DNA of 52,087 nt from Flavobacterium bizetiae (GCF_902804475.1 NZ_CADCSU010000183.1:1-52087), one strand, 5' to 3'; positions 33,217 to 43,285 are shown, counted from the first letter of the stretch. Translations and numbers: made by a program. Notes: generated from the sequence alone by a model not told the origin.

Positions 33217-33828
33217 ATGAAGACCAAAAATTTACAATTCAAAACTTTTGACGACATTACGCTTTGGAATAACTTGAAAGATGGAGATGAAAAATCATTC
33301 TCAACTTTATTTGAGAAATATTACGGAGATTTAGTTAACTACGGTAATTCGCTTTCTCCTTATGCTGAAAAAGTACAGGATTGTGTTCAGGATGTTTTTA
33401 CTGATATCTGGGTATATCGCAACGGGCTGCAAAGTTCTGTTGTGGTAAAGGCTTATTTATTATCGAGTGTACGTAAAAGAATTGCGCGTTTGTACGAACG
33501 TGACCATATCTTTCGTAAAACTACCAGTACAGATTCTATAGCATTTTTGTTAGAGTTTTCGGTAGAGCATGAGCTTATCGATGATGATTATGCAACAAAA
33601 GAAAAAGTAGTTCATTTAAATAATTTACTTAACGATTTACCTCCACGTCAAAAAGAAGCGCTGTATTTGCGTTATCATCAAGGTCTAACAGTAGATCAGA
33701 TCGCGGATATGCTTGATGTTAATTATCAATCGGCAAGTAATCTGTTACATCGCGGTTTGCTTACGTTACGTAAGGAGTGGAAAGGGAGTATTTCCTTAAT
33801 TTTTGTACTATCTTCAATAGCTTGTTAA
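33217..33828 (+). CDS. ECF RNA polymerase sigma factor (FecI-like)
   Basis: A 203-residue sigma-70 family ECF factor. Sigma region 2 is seen in SFSTLFEKYYGDLVNYG and QDVFTDIWVYR, and region 4 in LNDLPPRQKEALYLRYHQGLTVDQIADML. It is followed by a FecR-type anti-sigma gene and a SusC with an STN domain. This layout means transcription of the uptake genes is turned on when substrate is sensed at the outer membrane. The ATG at 33217 (MKTKNLQFKTF) is preferred. The longer frame from 33064 begins before the promoter box and has no sigma-like sequence. Confidence 0.9.
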   Translation: MKTKNLQFKTFDDITLWNNLKDGDEKSFSTLFEKYYGDLVNYGNSLSPYAEKVQDCVQDVFTDIWVYRNGLQSSVVVKAYLLSSVRKRIARLYERDHIFRKTTSTDSIAFLLEFSVEHELIDDDYATKEKVVHLNNLLNDLPPRQKEALYLRYHQGLTVDQIADMLDVNYQSASNLLHRGLLTLRKEWKGSISLIFVLSSIAC

Positions 33829-33919
33829 ATTTATTTTAAAAAAATGTAAAAAAAATCACAATTTGGTGAGTATATAATAAGAGAGTTGTCCTCTATGTTT
33901 TTGTAACCTCATTTTTTAG

Positions 33920-35035
33920 ATGCAAAAACGTAATAAATATACCGAAATTGAAGATTTTTTATCTGACGAATCATTCCAGTCATGGATTTTACTTAAAATT
34001 GACGAAGATGGTTGGGAAGAGTGGACTTTAGAAAGTCGCCAACGTGCTAAGTTGGTAGAAGATGCAAGATTGCTATTATTAGCTATGAAAGTGCCGGAAA
34101 CTACTTTATCGGCACCAGATCTTCATAATGCTTTACAAACCACATGGATTAAAATTGAAGAAAAAGAAAATCAAAACAATTTAGTTCAGGATTCAAAAGT
34201 AAGATTCATTAGAAAAAGATTTTTTGGCTCAGTTGCAGCCGCCTTAGTGATGGGGTTGGTGTCAGTTTGGTTTTATCAAAATCGAGTTAGCCCGGAAAGC
34301 AAAGTCGTTACTTACAAAGAGCTTATAGACGAAAATAGTGAAGGATTGGTAGAACAAACCAACAATTCAAACAAACCACAAATCATCACATTATCTGATG
34401 GTAGTTCGGTTTTATTGCAACCCAACAGTAAATTAAGTTATCCTAAAATCTTTACCGGGAACGAAAGAAAGGTTTATCTGTCCGGCGAAGGTTTCTTTGA
34501 AATTAGTAAAAATCCTAAAAAGCCTTTTTTTGTTTATGCAAACGAAATTGTTACAAAGGTAGTTGGAACTAGTTTTAGAGTTAAAGCTTATTCTGATCAG
34601 CCTGATGTAGAAGTTCTTGTGCGCACCGGTAAAGTTAGGGTAAAATCAAATGATCTTGTATCGAGATCCAATCAGGAAGAAGTGATCTTGCTTCCTAATC
34701 AGGCCTTGCGTTTTTTACGTAGTGATTTAAGTTTTAATAAAATCACAAACATTACCCAGGACGAAACTTTGACTCGCAGTGTTGGTAATATTGAGCAGTT
34801 GAGTTTTGAATTTACTGATATTCCGGTAGCACAGATTCTTCAAACGATAGAACAAGCTTATCTGGTAGATATAGATTATCCTAAAGATAAATTGAAAGAT
34901 TGCCACTTAACGACTTCACTTAGTGATCAGCCATTAACAGAAAAACTAAAAATTGTATGTAACAGCATAGGTAACAATACCAGTTTTGAAATGAATGGTA
35001 ATCAAATTATTATAACATCTCAAGGATGTAATTAA
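33920..35035 (+). CDS. FecR-family anti-sigma factor
   Basis: A 371-residue single-pass inner-membrane regulator. The N-terminal cytoplasmic part (1-98) would hold the sigma factor, one membrane helix spans about 101-119, and the periplasmic part has a FecR domain (IITLSDGSSVLLQPNSKLSYP, GEGFFEISKNPKKPFFV) and a C-terminal DUF4974-like STN-type domain ending near residue 370. It receives the signal from the SusC receptor's N-terminal domain. It is 91 bp after the sigma factor gene. Confidence 0.92.
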   Translation: MQKRNKYTEIEDFLSDESFQSWILLKIDEDGWEEWTLESRQRAKLVEDARLLLLAMKVPETTLSAPDLHNALQTTWIKIEEKENQNNLVQDSKVRFIRKRFFGSVAAALVMGLVSVWFYQNRVSPESKVVTYKELIDENSEGLVEQTNNSNKPQIITLSDGSSVLLQPNSKLSYPKIFTGNERKVYLSGEGFFEISKNPKKPFFVYANEIVTKVVGTSFRVKAYSDQPDVEVLVRTGKVRVKSNDLVSRSNQEEVILLPNQALRFLRSDLSFNKITNITQDETLTRSVGNIEQLSFEFTDIPVAQILQTIEQAYLVDIDYPKDKLKDCHLTTSLSDQPLTEKLKIVCNSIGNNTSFEMNGNQIIITSQGCN

Positions 35036-35272
35036 TTCTCTCTGTAACTGTAATTACGTAGCAGAATTAAATTAAGAAGTCCAAAAAAAAACTAAACCAA
35101 ACTAAAACCAATAATAATAAATGCCTATGTAAAAGATGACAATGCAGAAAAAAAGTGCCGAAATGCTGTAACATTATCGACACTTAAATTAGTTGAATTT
35201 CTCTCTGTAAAGAGCAATTCATTACGTTTCAAAATACACTCGAATAAGTATTAATCAAAACAATCCAAAATT

Positions 35273-38200
35273 ATGAAAAAACCAGTTGTTAAACAACGAT
35301 TACTCCATCGAATCATGAAAATAACACTATTTCAGTTTGTCCTGGCACTCGTATTTTCAAGTGTTGCCATGGCAAATAATGTAAATGGGCAAAAAAAACT
35401 AGATACCAAGGTTACTATCAATGTTGCTAATTTAACATTAGACAATGCCTTGACGAAGTTAGAGAAGTCTGCTCATGTAAAATTTTCTTATAACTCAAGA
35501 TTGCCTCAACTTACTCAAAAAGTAAGTATAGATGCTGATCAGGAAGCTCTTTCGAGTATTCTTAATCGTATCCTGGTACCTTTTAATATCACTTATACTG
35601 AAGTAAGTAATCAAATTGTTTTACAAAAAAATGCAGCGGCAGATTCTTTCAGCGCCGTAGAAGCAGGTAACTCTTTGTTTGAAATATTAACTGCAGGACC
35701 AATTATCAAGGGTGTAATTACTGATGCAAGCGGCAGCCCGCTTCCGGGAGCTACAGTAATGGTAAAAGGAACAAAACACGCGGTTCTTACTGATTTTGAT
35801 GGTAGATTTACTATCGAAGTACCGTCAAATAACGACAAACTTGTAATTTCTTATGTTGGAATGGAGTCCAAAGAAATTGGTGTAGGAAATACTAATCCAA
35901 CGATTGTTTTAAGTGAGGAAGGACAAAACTTAAAAGAAGTTGTAGTAACAACAGGTTACGAAAAAACATCAAAAAGAACTTTTACCGGAGCTATTAGTAA
36001 AATTTCCGGCGCTGAATTAAAAGTGGATGGAGTAGTAGATGTAAGTAGAATGATCGAGGGTAAAGCTGCCGGTGTTACGGTTCAGAACGTAACAGGAACA
36101 TTTGGTACAGCTCCTAAAATTACTGTACGTGGATCTTCTTCTATTTTTGGTGATACAAAACCTTTATGGGTAATTGATGGTGTTGTTCAGGAAGATATTA
36201 TTAATATTTCATTTGCTGATTTAGCATCAGGAAACTCTGAAACTTTATTAAGTTCTTCTGTAGCAGGTCTAAATGCAAATGACATACAAAATATAGAAAT
36301 CCTTAAAGATGCATCAGCAACTTCTATCTATGGTTCTAGATCGTTAAATGGTGTTGTGGTTGTAACTACAAAACAAGGACGTAGAGATTCACCTTTAAAA
36401 GTGAGTTATTCTGTTGAAAATACAGTAAGAACCGTACCTAATTATTCTCAATATGATATTTTAAATTCTCAGGAAACTATGAGTATTTTAAAAGAATTAG
36501 AAGGATATAGCGGAAACGGTAAAGGATTTTTAGAGATAGCTTCATCTCTTAACGGAAGATTTGGTGGTGTTTATAATATTATGGCAAAGCAAATTGATAC
36601 CTATAATAGAACAAATGGCCAGTATGGTGTTAGAAATGATGCTGTTAGCCGTAATCAATTTTTAAAGAAATATGAATTAGGTAATACAGACTGGTTTAGC
36701 GTATTATTCAGACCTTCAATTACTCAAAATCACTCTTTAAGCTTTTCAGGTGGTGGAAAAAATAATACATTTTACGCATCTCTTGGCTATTATAGTGATC
36801 CGGGATGGACTATTGCTGATAATGTAAAACAGTTAACTTCTAATATTAAAGGAACTTTCTTTGTAAATGACAAATTGAATATTACTTTATCTACAATGGG
36901 ATCAGTACGTAATCAAACTGCTCCTGGAAGTTACGAGAGTAAATCAGATCCTGTATACGGAAGTGTAAACAGAGAGTTTGATATTAACCCGTTTAAATAT
37001 GTTTTAAATACAAGCAGAACGTTAAGACCTTATGATGATAACGGAAATTTAGAGTATTACAGAAACAATTGGGCTCCTATGAATATTATTAACGAGCTTA
37101 ATAATAACACATTAGATATCAAAGTAAATGACATTCGTTTTCAATTAGATTTAGAGTATAAAATAAACAAACATTTAACTTATAATCTAACAGGTTCTGC
37201 CCGATATGCAAATACATCAAGAGAGCACAAAGTTTACGAAGATTCAAACGTAGCAGCGGCTTATAAAGCAGGTACATCTTTAAGTGCAGAAGGAGAAAAT
37301 TCAATCGTTCAGGAAGCAAATATCTTTTTGTACCAAGATCCGGATAACTTAACTAAACCAAAAATTTCAGTACTTCCAAATGGTGGATTCTTAAGAAAAT
37401 TTACTAACGATATGACTTCTTATAACATTAGAAATAGTGTTAACTATAGAAATACATTCAATGAGAAACATGAATTAGAAGGTTTCTTTGGTACAGAACT
37501 TAGATCAGTAGACAGAAGCAGTGATAACTTTACAGCGGCAGGTCTTCAATTCGATAGAGGACTTACTCCTTTTATTGATCCTAGATTTATTACTAAAATT
37601 GTAAATGACGGGGATTCTTATTATGGATTTGATGCTGAAAGAGAAAGAACTGTTGGTTTCTTCGGCAAAGTTGGTTACACTTATGATCGTCGTTATACAG
37701 CATCTCTTACAGGTCGTTATGATGGTTCTAACAGACAAGGAAATAGCGGTTCTAACAGATGGTTGCCAACTTATACTGTAAGTGGTAAATGGAATGTTAG
37801 TGAAGAAGGTTTTATGAAAAATAATAAAACTATAAACAATTTAGCATTGAGAGCTTCTTACGGACTTACAGCTACTGCAGGACCTGCTACAAACTCATTA
37901 GCAATCTATAAAAGTTTTATCACAAACCGTCTTTTCTTACAAAACAGAGAGTCTGGAATATCTATTGATGAATTGCAAAATGGCGATTTAACATGGGAAA
38001 AACAATTTGAAACTAACATAGGTTTAGATCTTGGATTATTTAACAACAGAGTACAATTTGTAACTGATGTTTACAGCCGTAAAGCTTTTGATTTAGTTGA
38101 TTTTGTAACTACTTCAGGTGTTGGAGGTCAAAGCATCAAACAAGGTAACAATGCCGATATGGAAACTAAAGGTCTTGAGATTGGTTTTACTACTCAAAAT

Positions 38201-39016
38201 ATTGTAACAAATAATTTTAAATGGTCGACTACATTAAACTTTTCAGTATACGATCAAAAAGTTACAAAATTACAAAACAAGCCATCAGCTTTTAGCTTAG
38301 TAAACGGAAATGGTGGGAATGCATTAGGAAGCCCAAGAAATTCAATTTATTCTTATGAGTTTACAGGATTAAATAATCAGGGATTGCCAACTTTTAAATT
38401 GCAGGATGGCGCTACTAATAATATGACAGCAGCTGATTTTCAAGATACAGATGATGTTACGAAATACCTAAAATACGAAGGTTCAATTGAGCCAAATAAA
38501 TCTATAGGTTTAGCAAATACATTTACTTACAAAAGCTGGTCATTATATGTATTTATTGTGGGTTCAGGAGGAAATAAAGTTCGTTTAAACCCTGTATATG
38601 ATAGTGTTTATGATGATTTAACGGTGTTTACAAAAGATTTTACAAATCGCTGGATAAATCCAGGTGATGAAAATATTACTAATATTCCTGTTATTGCTGA
38701 CAAAAGATTAATAGATAATAACGGAGGTGAACGTACATTAGCAAAAGCATATAACACATATAATTATTCTGACGCGAGAATCGCTGATGGTGATTTTGTA
38801 AGATTAAAAAACATATCATTAGGTTGGGAATTCCCAAGAGATTTCAAGAAAAAATTAGGAGTAAGCACATTTACACTTAAAGCATCTGCAGTAAACCCTT
38901 GGTTGATTTATTCTGATAAAAAACTTAACGGTCAGGATCCGGAATTCCGTAACACAGGTGGTGTAGCTTTCCCGATCACATCTCAGTACACTTTTGCCAT
39001 AAACCTTTCATTTTAA
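35273..39016 (+). CDS. SusC/RagA-type TonB-dependent receptor with STN signalling domain
   Basis: A 1247-residue outer-membrane transporter. A long signal peptide (cleavage near residue 34-40) leads to an STN domain (about 47-118) that would contact FecR. A carboxypeptidase-like regulatory domain (145-212) comes next, then the plug (about 230-370; ITVRGSS, PLWVIDGVV, IEILKDASATSIYGSRS) and a C-terminal barrel ending in the aromatic residue of NLSF. It imports a substrate with SusD acting as the lid, powered by TonB. The 237-bp upstream region carries a direct repeat that may be a regulatory site. Confidence 0.95.
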   Translation: MKKPVVKQRLLHRIMKITLFQFVLALVFSSVAMANNVNGQKKLDTKVTINVANLTLDNALTKLEKSAHVKFSYNSRLPQLTQKVSIDADQEALSSILNRILVPFNITYTEVSNQIVLQKNAAADSFSAVEAGNSLFEILTAGPIIKGVITDASGSPLPGATVMVKGTKHAVLTDFDGRFTIEVPSNNDKLVISYVGMESKEIGVGNTNPTIVLSEEGQNLKEVVVTTGYEKTSKRTFTGAISKISGAELKVDGVVDVSRMIEGKAAGVTVQNVTGTFGTAPKITVRGSSSIFGDTKPLWVIDGVVQEDIINISFADLASGNSETLLSSSVAGLNANDIQNIEILKDASATSIYGSRSLNGVVVVTTKQGRRDSPLKVSYSVENTVRTVPNYSQYDILNSQETMSILKELEGYSGNGKGFLEIASSLNGRFGGVYNIMAKQIDTYNRTNGQYGVRNDAVSRNQFLKKYELGNTDWFSVLFRPSITQNHSLSFSGGGKNNTFYASLGYYSDPGWTIADNVKQLTSNIKGTFFVNDKLNITLSTMGSVRNQTAPGSYESKSDPVYGSVNREFDINPFKYVLNTSRTLRPYDDNGNLEYYRNNWAPMNIINELNNNTLDIKVNDIRFQLDLEYKINKHLTYNLTGSARYANTSREHKVYEDSNVAAAYKAGTSLSAEGENSIVQEANIFLYQDPDNLTKPKISVLPNGGFLRKFTNDMTSYNIRNSVNYRNTFNEKHELEGFFGTELRSVDRSSDNFTAAGLQFDRGLTPFIDPRFITKIVNDGDSYYGFDAERERTVGFFGKVGYTYDRRYTASLTGRYDGSNRQGNSGSNRWLPTYTVSGKWNVSEEGFMKNNKTINNLALRASYGLTATAGPATNSLAIYKSFITNRLFLQNRESGISIDELQNGDLTWEKQFETNIGLDLGLFNNRVQFVTDVYSRKAFDLVDFVTTSGVGGQSIKQGNNADMETKGLEIGFTTQNIVTNNFKWSTTLNFSVYDQKVTKLQNKPSAFSLVNGNGGNALGSPRNSIYSYEFTGLNNQGLPTFKLQDGATNNMTAADFQDTDDVTKYLKYEGSIEPNKSIGLANTFTYKSWSLYVFIVGSGGNKVRLNPVYDSVYDDLTVFTKDFTNRWINPGDENITNIPVIADKRLIDNNGGERTLAKAYNTYNYSDARIADGDFVRLKNISLGWEFPRDFKKKLGVSTFTLKASAVNPWLIYSDKKLNGQDPEFRNTGGVAFPITSQYTFAINLSF

Positions 39017-39027
39017 TATAATTGATC

Positions 39028-40530
39028 ATGAGAAATATAAAAATAGCTTTATCTCTATTGATGCTTATTGGTGTTAGTAGTTGCGACGATTTCCTTTCGG
39101 AAGTACCAGATAACAGATTACAGATTGATAGCCCGGAAAAAATTTCGGAATTATTAGCAGATGCATATCCGGACGGTTCTTATATCTCTATTACAGAAAG
39201 TATGACGGATAACGTGTCTGATAATAAAAGCTCACTTGTAAACATAAATAACGAACAAAGTTTTAACTGGGAGTTGCAGGACGATCAATCAGGTAGAGAT
39301 ACTCAGGGATATTACTGGAACGCAGCTTATAAAGCAATTGCTACTGCTAATGAGGCATTAGCAGCTATCAGAAAATTGGGAGACACTCCAAATCTTAATC
39401 CTCAAAAAGGAGAAGCTTTGTTAGCAAGAGCTTACTCTCATTTTATGTTGGTTTCAATATGGTCTAATCGTTATAATCCCGCTACAGCAGCAACAGATTT
39501 AGGGATTCCTTATGTAACAGAACCTGAAACAGTATTGGTTGCAAATTACAAACGTAATTCAGTAAAAGAGGTTTTTGATCTAGTGGAATCAGACATACAA
39601 GAGGGATTAAAATACGTTACAAACGATTACAGAACAGATTATTTAAAGTATCACTTTAATAAGGAAGCAGCAAAAGCATTTGCAGCGCGTTTCTATACTG
39701 TAAAAGGAGATTGGAAAAGAGTCTTAGAATTTACAGAAGGGTTAGGTAATAAACCTGTGGGTAAAATAAGAGATTGGTTGGCTTATACTGCGTATGATTT
39801 TCCTAATAAACCAATTGAATATGCTAAGCATACACAACCTACAAATTTATTAATTGGATCTCCAAGTTCGATTTGCGGTAGAGCAACAAGATTCAATAGA
39901 TTTGCTTTTACTAGAGCAAAAGAGAGAGATGAAATACTAGGTAGTCAAACTAATATATTCAATAAAAACTGGTTGATTGATATTTCAATACAAGGAGCTA
40001 GTGGCGCGAATGTAGCGGTTTATAAGTTTAATGAATATTTTAAATACACGAATTTAACAGCACAAATTGGTCTTCCTTATACTGGAGTCGTACTTTTTTC
40101 TAACGACGAAATGTTTTTAAATCGTATTGAGGCTCACGTTATGACGAATCAATTGGATATCGCTACTTCGGAGTTGGAATACTTTTTAGGAACCAGAACA
40201 GTTGGATATGCAGCATCAGATGTGTTAACAAAAGAAAAAGTATATGCGAAATATCCGGTTATAGCTGATGAATATACACCTTTTTACGCGCTTACTCCGG
40301 AGCAAACCTCTTTTGTTAAGGCAATTACAGAAGCAAGAAGAAGAGAGTTTCTTCATGAAGGACAAAGATGGTTTGATATCAAAAGATTCAACCTGGTTAT
40401 AGAGCATAATACTTATAATTCGCAAGGACAAGTAACTAGAAAAAATGTATTGGTTAAAGATGACAAGCGTCGTGCTGTACAAATACCTCTAAATGCTTCT
40501 AATAATGGAATTGAAAAAAATCCAAGATAA
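39028..40530 (+). CDS. SusD/RagB-family outer-membrane lipoprotein
   Basis: A 500-residue surface lipoprotein, the lid partner of SusC. The lipobox VSSC puts the acylated Cys at residue 19, followed by DDFLSEVPDN, the usual SusD start. TPR-like helices and the C-terminal EARRREFLHEGQRWFDIKRF signature are intact. ATG 39028 is preferred over a TTG six bases upstream because it gives a normal lipoprotein signal. It lies 11 nt after susC. Confidence 0.94.
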   Translation: MRNIKIALSLLMLIGVSSCDDFLSEVPDNRLQIDSPEKISELLADAYPDGSYISITESMTDNVSDNKSSLVNINNEQSFNWELQDDQSGRDTQGYYWNAAYKAIATANEALAAIRKLGDTPNLNPQKGEALLARAYSHFMLVSIWSNRYNPATAATDLGIPYVTEPETVLVANYKRNSVKEVFDLVESDIQEGLKYVTNDYRTDYLKYHFNKEAAKAFAARFYTVKGDWKRVLEFTEGLGNKPVGKIRDWLAYTAYDFPNKPIEYAKHTQPTNLLIGSPSSICGRATRFNRFAFTRAKERDEILGSQTNIFNKNWLIDISIQGASGANVAVYKFNEYFKYTNLTAQIGLPYTGVVLFSNDEMFLNRIEAHVMTNQLDIATSELEYFLGTRTVGYAASDVLTKEKVYAKYPVIADEYTPFYALTPEQTSFVKAITEARRREFLHEGQRWFDIKRFNLVIEHNTYNSQGQVTRKNVLVKDDKRRAVQIPLNASNNGIEKNPR

Positions 40531-40547
40531 TTTTAATTTAAACTATT

Positions 40548-41411
40548 ATGAAAATAATTAAACAATATAAAAAGTTAGTGCTGGCAGTTGGTATTATAGC
40601 ACTTGCATCTTGTGCTCATGAAGATCAGCCAAATGAGAGTTATTTAGATTTTACTCAAAAAGTAAAAACTCCTTTAGATATATGGATAGATCAAAATTAC
40701 ATAGATCCTTATAATATTAGCGTTCAATATGAGTGGAACCAAAATGTTATAGAGCAAAATAGATTTTTATATCCGCCAGCTATTGAAAAAGTACAACCAG
40801 CACTTGAAATCATTAAAAAAATATGGATAGATAGTTACAGTGTTATTGGTGGGAAGGATTTTGTTAAAATCATTGCGCCAAGAGATTTTGTTTTGGTAGG
40901 AGGAGTAAATGTAAATCCTGATGATGTCTCTAACACTTTAGGATTAGCAGAAGGAGGAAAGAGAATCTCTCTTTTTCAGGTAGACTATGTCAACAAAAGC
41001 AACAGAGCAAGTGTTACACAATTTGTTCATACTATTCAGCACGAATATGTTCATATTCTGAACCAAACGAAACCTTTTGACGTTGAATCGTGGGCAAAAA
41101 TAACCCCTAATGATTATAGCTCAAATCCATTTGGTATTACTGATATTGAGGCTCGAAAACTGGGATTTGTTAGTGCTTATGCAAGATCAAATTATACTGA
41201 GGATTTTGCAGAAACTGCGGCAATAATTTTACTTATGTCAAAAGCAGAGTATGACGCATTGTTGGCAAGTATAACAGTTCCTGCAGCAGTTACCGCTATT
41301 AAGAAAAAAGAAGCTATTGTGGTTCAATATTACAGAGATGCTTTTAATATCGATTTCTATGCGCTAAGAGATGAAGCTCAAAAGAACACTACAGCTGTTT
41401 TAAATAACTAA
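40548..41411 (+). CDS. Substrate import-associated zinc metallohydrolase lipoprotein
   Basis: A 287-residue lipoprotein (lipobox ASC, Cys22). The zinc motif HEYVH (His165, Glu166, His169) and a downstream Glu in YTEDFAETAA (about 222) make a gluzincin-like site. This family is regularly found next to SusC/SusD genes and is thought to act on an imported peptide or protein, although the substrate is not known. It follows susD by 17 nt in the same operon. Confidence 0.92.
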   Translation: MKIIKQYKKLVLAVGIIALASCAHEDQPNESYLDFTQKVKTPLDIWIDQNYIDPYNISVQYEWNQNVIEQNRFLYPPAIEKVQPALEIIKKIWIDSYSVIGGKDFVKIIAPRDFVLVGGVNVNPDDVSNTLGLAEGGKRISLFQVDYVNKSNRASVTQFVHTIQHEYVHILNQTKPFDVESWAKITPNDYSSNPFGITDIEARKLGFVSAYARSNYTEDFAETAAIILLMSKAEYDALLASITVPAAVTAIKKKEAIVVQYYRDAFNIDFYALRDEAQKNTTAVLNN

Positions 41412-41430
41412 AATTTTAACCAAAGAAATT

Positions 41431-42762
41431 ATGAAAACTAAAAATATTTTTAAGTATTTGATGCTTCTTTTTTTGGCTTTGCAACTGAATAGTTGTGTTA
41501 GTACAGAGGCCGAACAAAAGTTTGACGAAACGCCTACTGAGCGTTTAAATAGTCAAAAAAAGGAATTAAATGATTTATTACTTTCTTCTGCTGAAGGCTG
41601 GAAAGCAGTTTATTATACAGATGATACCCAATTAGGAGGATTTACGCACTTGTTTAAATTTTTACCAAACGGAAAAGTAGACATGGCTTCTGATTTTGAT
41701 GCTGATACAGATATTCATAATAGTCAATATGAAATTCAGTTAGGTAGCACGGTAAGTGTTGTTTTTACTACAAAAAATAAAATTCACTTATTGTCAGATT
41801 CTAATAATTCACCGATTGCCGCAGGTAAAGGTTTCTTGGGAGATTTTCAATTTTTATATTATGGACAAGAGAATGGTGATATTGTTTTTAGAACAAACAG
41901 AACCGTTAAAGAAGTTCGTTTTGTAAAAGCAACTGCTCAGGACTGGACTGATTTAAAGAAAAATACAGTATCTAATGCTAATATGACAGGAGATATTAAC
42001 AGTCCGTTGTTTAGAATAATGGAAATTACTGACGGCAGTACAGTGAAAAAATACGACTTTAATTATAATGCCGTAACCAGATTTGGATCAGCTGCACCAT
42101 TAGAGACTGGTAATTTAGAAACTCTTAAGGTAGCTGTTGCCTATACTCCTGCGGGACTTACAGTAAAGCCAGCTGTAGTAGTTGGAAATCAAAGCTTAAA
42201 AGATTTTATTTATGAGCCTACAGATAAATCTTTCGTGGCAACAGGAACAGGTGGAGCGAAAGTAGCTATTAAGTTTACTAATGCACCACCTATACTAACA
42301 GATGATTATAAACTATTTTTAGAAGGTGGCCCTCAGATAACAATAGGATATATTGCTGCAAACTTAGCTACAGCAGCTACTAACTCAGCATATGCAAAAT
42401 CGATTTTAGATAAAGTAAATGCTACTTTAGCTGCAAATCAAAAAATTGCAAGAGTTCAGATAGCTTTTAATGATCCTTTGAATGGTAATTATATTGCCTA
42501 TACATTTAATGGTGGAAAAGCAGCGATCTATCACTTTTTTACGACTAGTGAAGACGCAGTAAATAAAACTATTATTTTAACTGATGATGGCTGGAGTGCT
42601 AATGCAGCAACAAGAGCATTCTTGAAAATTCTGGATGACGAAATAGTTAATCCTAAAGGATTGTATCTTAAAAAAGAAAGCTTTACTATTTTCTATAGTA
42701 ATGTTATCTACACTTATGCAAGTGCAGCTACGCCATTTAGATTAACAAATTATAGATTTTAA
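41431..42762 (+). CDS. DUF4302-family lipoprotein
   Basis: A 443-residue outer-membrane lipoprotein (lipobox NSC, Cys22). The N-terminal helical part has ERLNSQKKELNDLLLSSAEGWKAVYYT, a pattern of the DUF4302 family that accompanies SusCD/metallohydrolase loci. The remainder is beta-rich. It is probably a surface substrate-binding component. It follows the metallohydrolase by 19 nt and ends just before a strong terminator, which closes the operon. Confidence 0.88.
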   Translation: MKTKNIFKYLMLLFLALQLNSCVSTEAEQKFDETPTERLNSQKKELNDLLLSSAEGWKAVYYTDDTQLGGFTHLFKFLPNGKVDMASDFDADTDIHNSQYEIQLGSTVSVVFTTKNKIHLLSDSNNSPIAAGKGFLGDFQFLYYGQENGDIVFRTNRTVKEVRFVKATAQDWTDLKKNTVSNANMTGDINSPLFRIMEITDGSTVKKYDFNYNAVTRFGSAAPLETGNLETLKVAVAYTPAGLTVKPAVVVGNQSLKDFIYEPTDKSFVATGTGGAKVAIKFTNAPPILTDDYKLFLEGGPQITIGYIAANLATAATNSAYAKSILDKVNATLAANQKIARVQIAFNDPLNGNYIAYTFNGGKAAIYHFFTTSEDAVNKTIILTDDGWSANAATRAFLKILDDEIVNPKGLYLKKESFTIFYSNVIYTYASAATPFRLTNYRF

Positions 42763-42792
42763 AAGCATAGTTTTTTTAGTTTTTGAATGTAG

Positions 42793-42818
42793 AGCGGCTC
42801 AACTTGAGCCGCTTTTAC
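42793..42818 (+). terminator. Rho-independent terminator closing the SusCD operon
   Basis: AGCGGCTCAA-C-TTGAGCCGCT is a 10-base inverted repeat (9-bp stem once a minimal loop is allowed), GC-rich for this genome and followed by TTTT. Confidence 0.88.
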
Positions 42819-42937
42819 AAGAGATCAATTTGTTTTCTTATCTTATTCTGAATTTTGATAATTGTACTTATTGTTACGTCTGAAACTCAACAGACATAAA
42901 ATGATTGAGAATAGAAATATTAAACAACCAAATTATT

Positions 42938-43141
42938 ATGTTAAAAACAATTTTAAATTTTAAAGGAGTTGAAGTACTTAGTATTAATGAACAAAAAAAT
43001 GTAATGGGTGGAGCCGGGACTGTTATATGTATGATACCATGGACACCACTTCCTTATTATGGACCATGTATTATGGAGCCACAAATAAAACCAGTCGAGC
43101 CTATATGCAAAGCAACAATTGATGGTATAGAGTGCTTGTAA
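42938..43141 (+). CDS. Double-glycine-leader peptide precursor with four cysteines
   Basis: A 67-residue peptide. Residues 1-25 form a bacteriocin-type leader, with LSINEQKNVMGG ending in Gly24-Gly25. The predicted 42-residue core is rich in proline and has Cys at 31, 44, 57 and 66, the first three spaced by exactly 13. The ATG at 42938 is preferred because the leader then has the usual length; an upstream in-frame start at 42905 adds a non-leader-like extension. Such leaders are cut by peptidase-containing ABC transporters, but no transporter or modifying enzyme is in the window. The gene has terminators on both sides, so it is its own unit. Confidence 0.72.
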   Translation: MLKTILNFKGVEVLSINEQKNVMGGAGTVICMIPWTPLPYYGPCIMEPQIKPVEPICKATIDGIECL

Positions 43142-43156
43142 TAAAATTATTTCTTT

Positions 43157-43190
43157 AAAACCGTTTCAAATTCCTGAAACGGTTTTTTTA
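43157..43190 (+). terminator. Rho-independent terminator after the leader peptide gene
   Basis: AAAACCGTTTCA pairs with TGAAACGGTTTT, followed by TTT. A perfect 12-bp stem with a 6-nt loop. Confidence 0.9.
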
Positions 43191-43285
43191 TCCCTTTAAT
43201 TTTCTAAAGTAATTCCCATACTCATAAATTATACTATTGTTATTTTTTTAAAAAGGGAATTATCATATATTTGACAAGTCATTCA

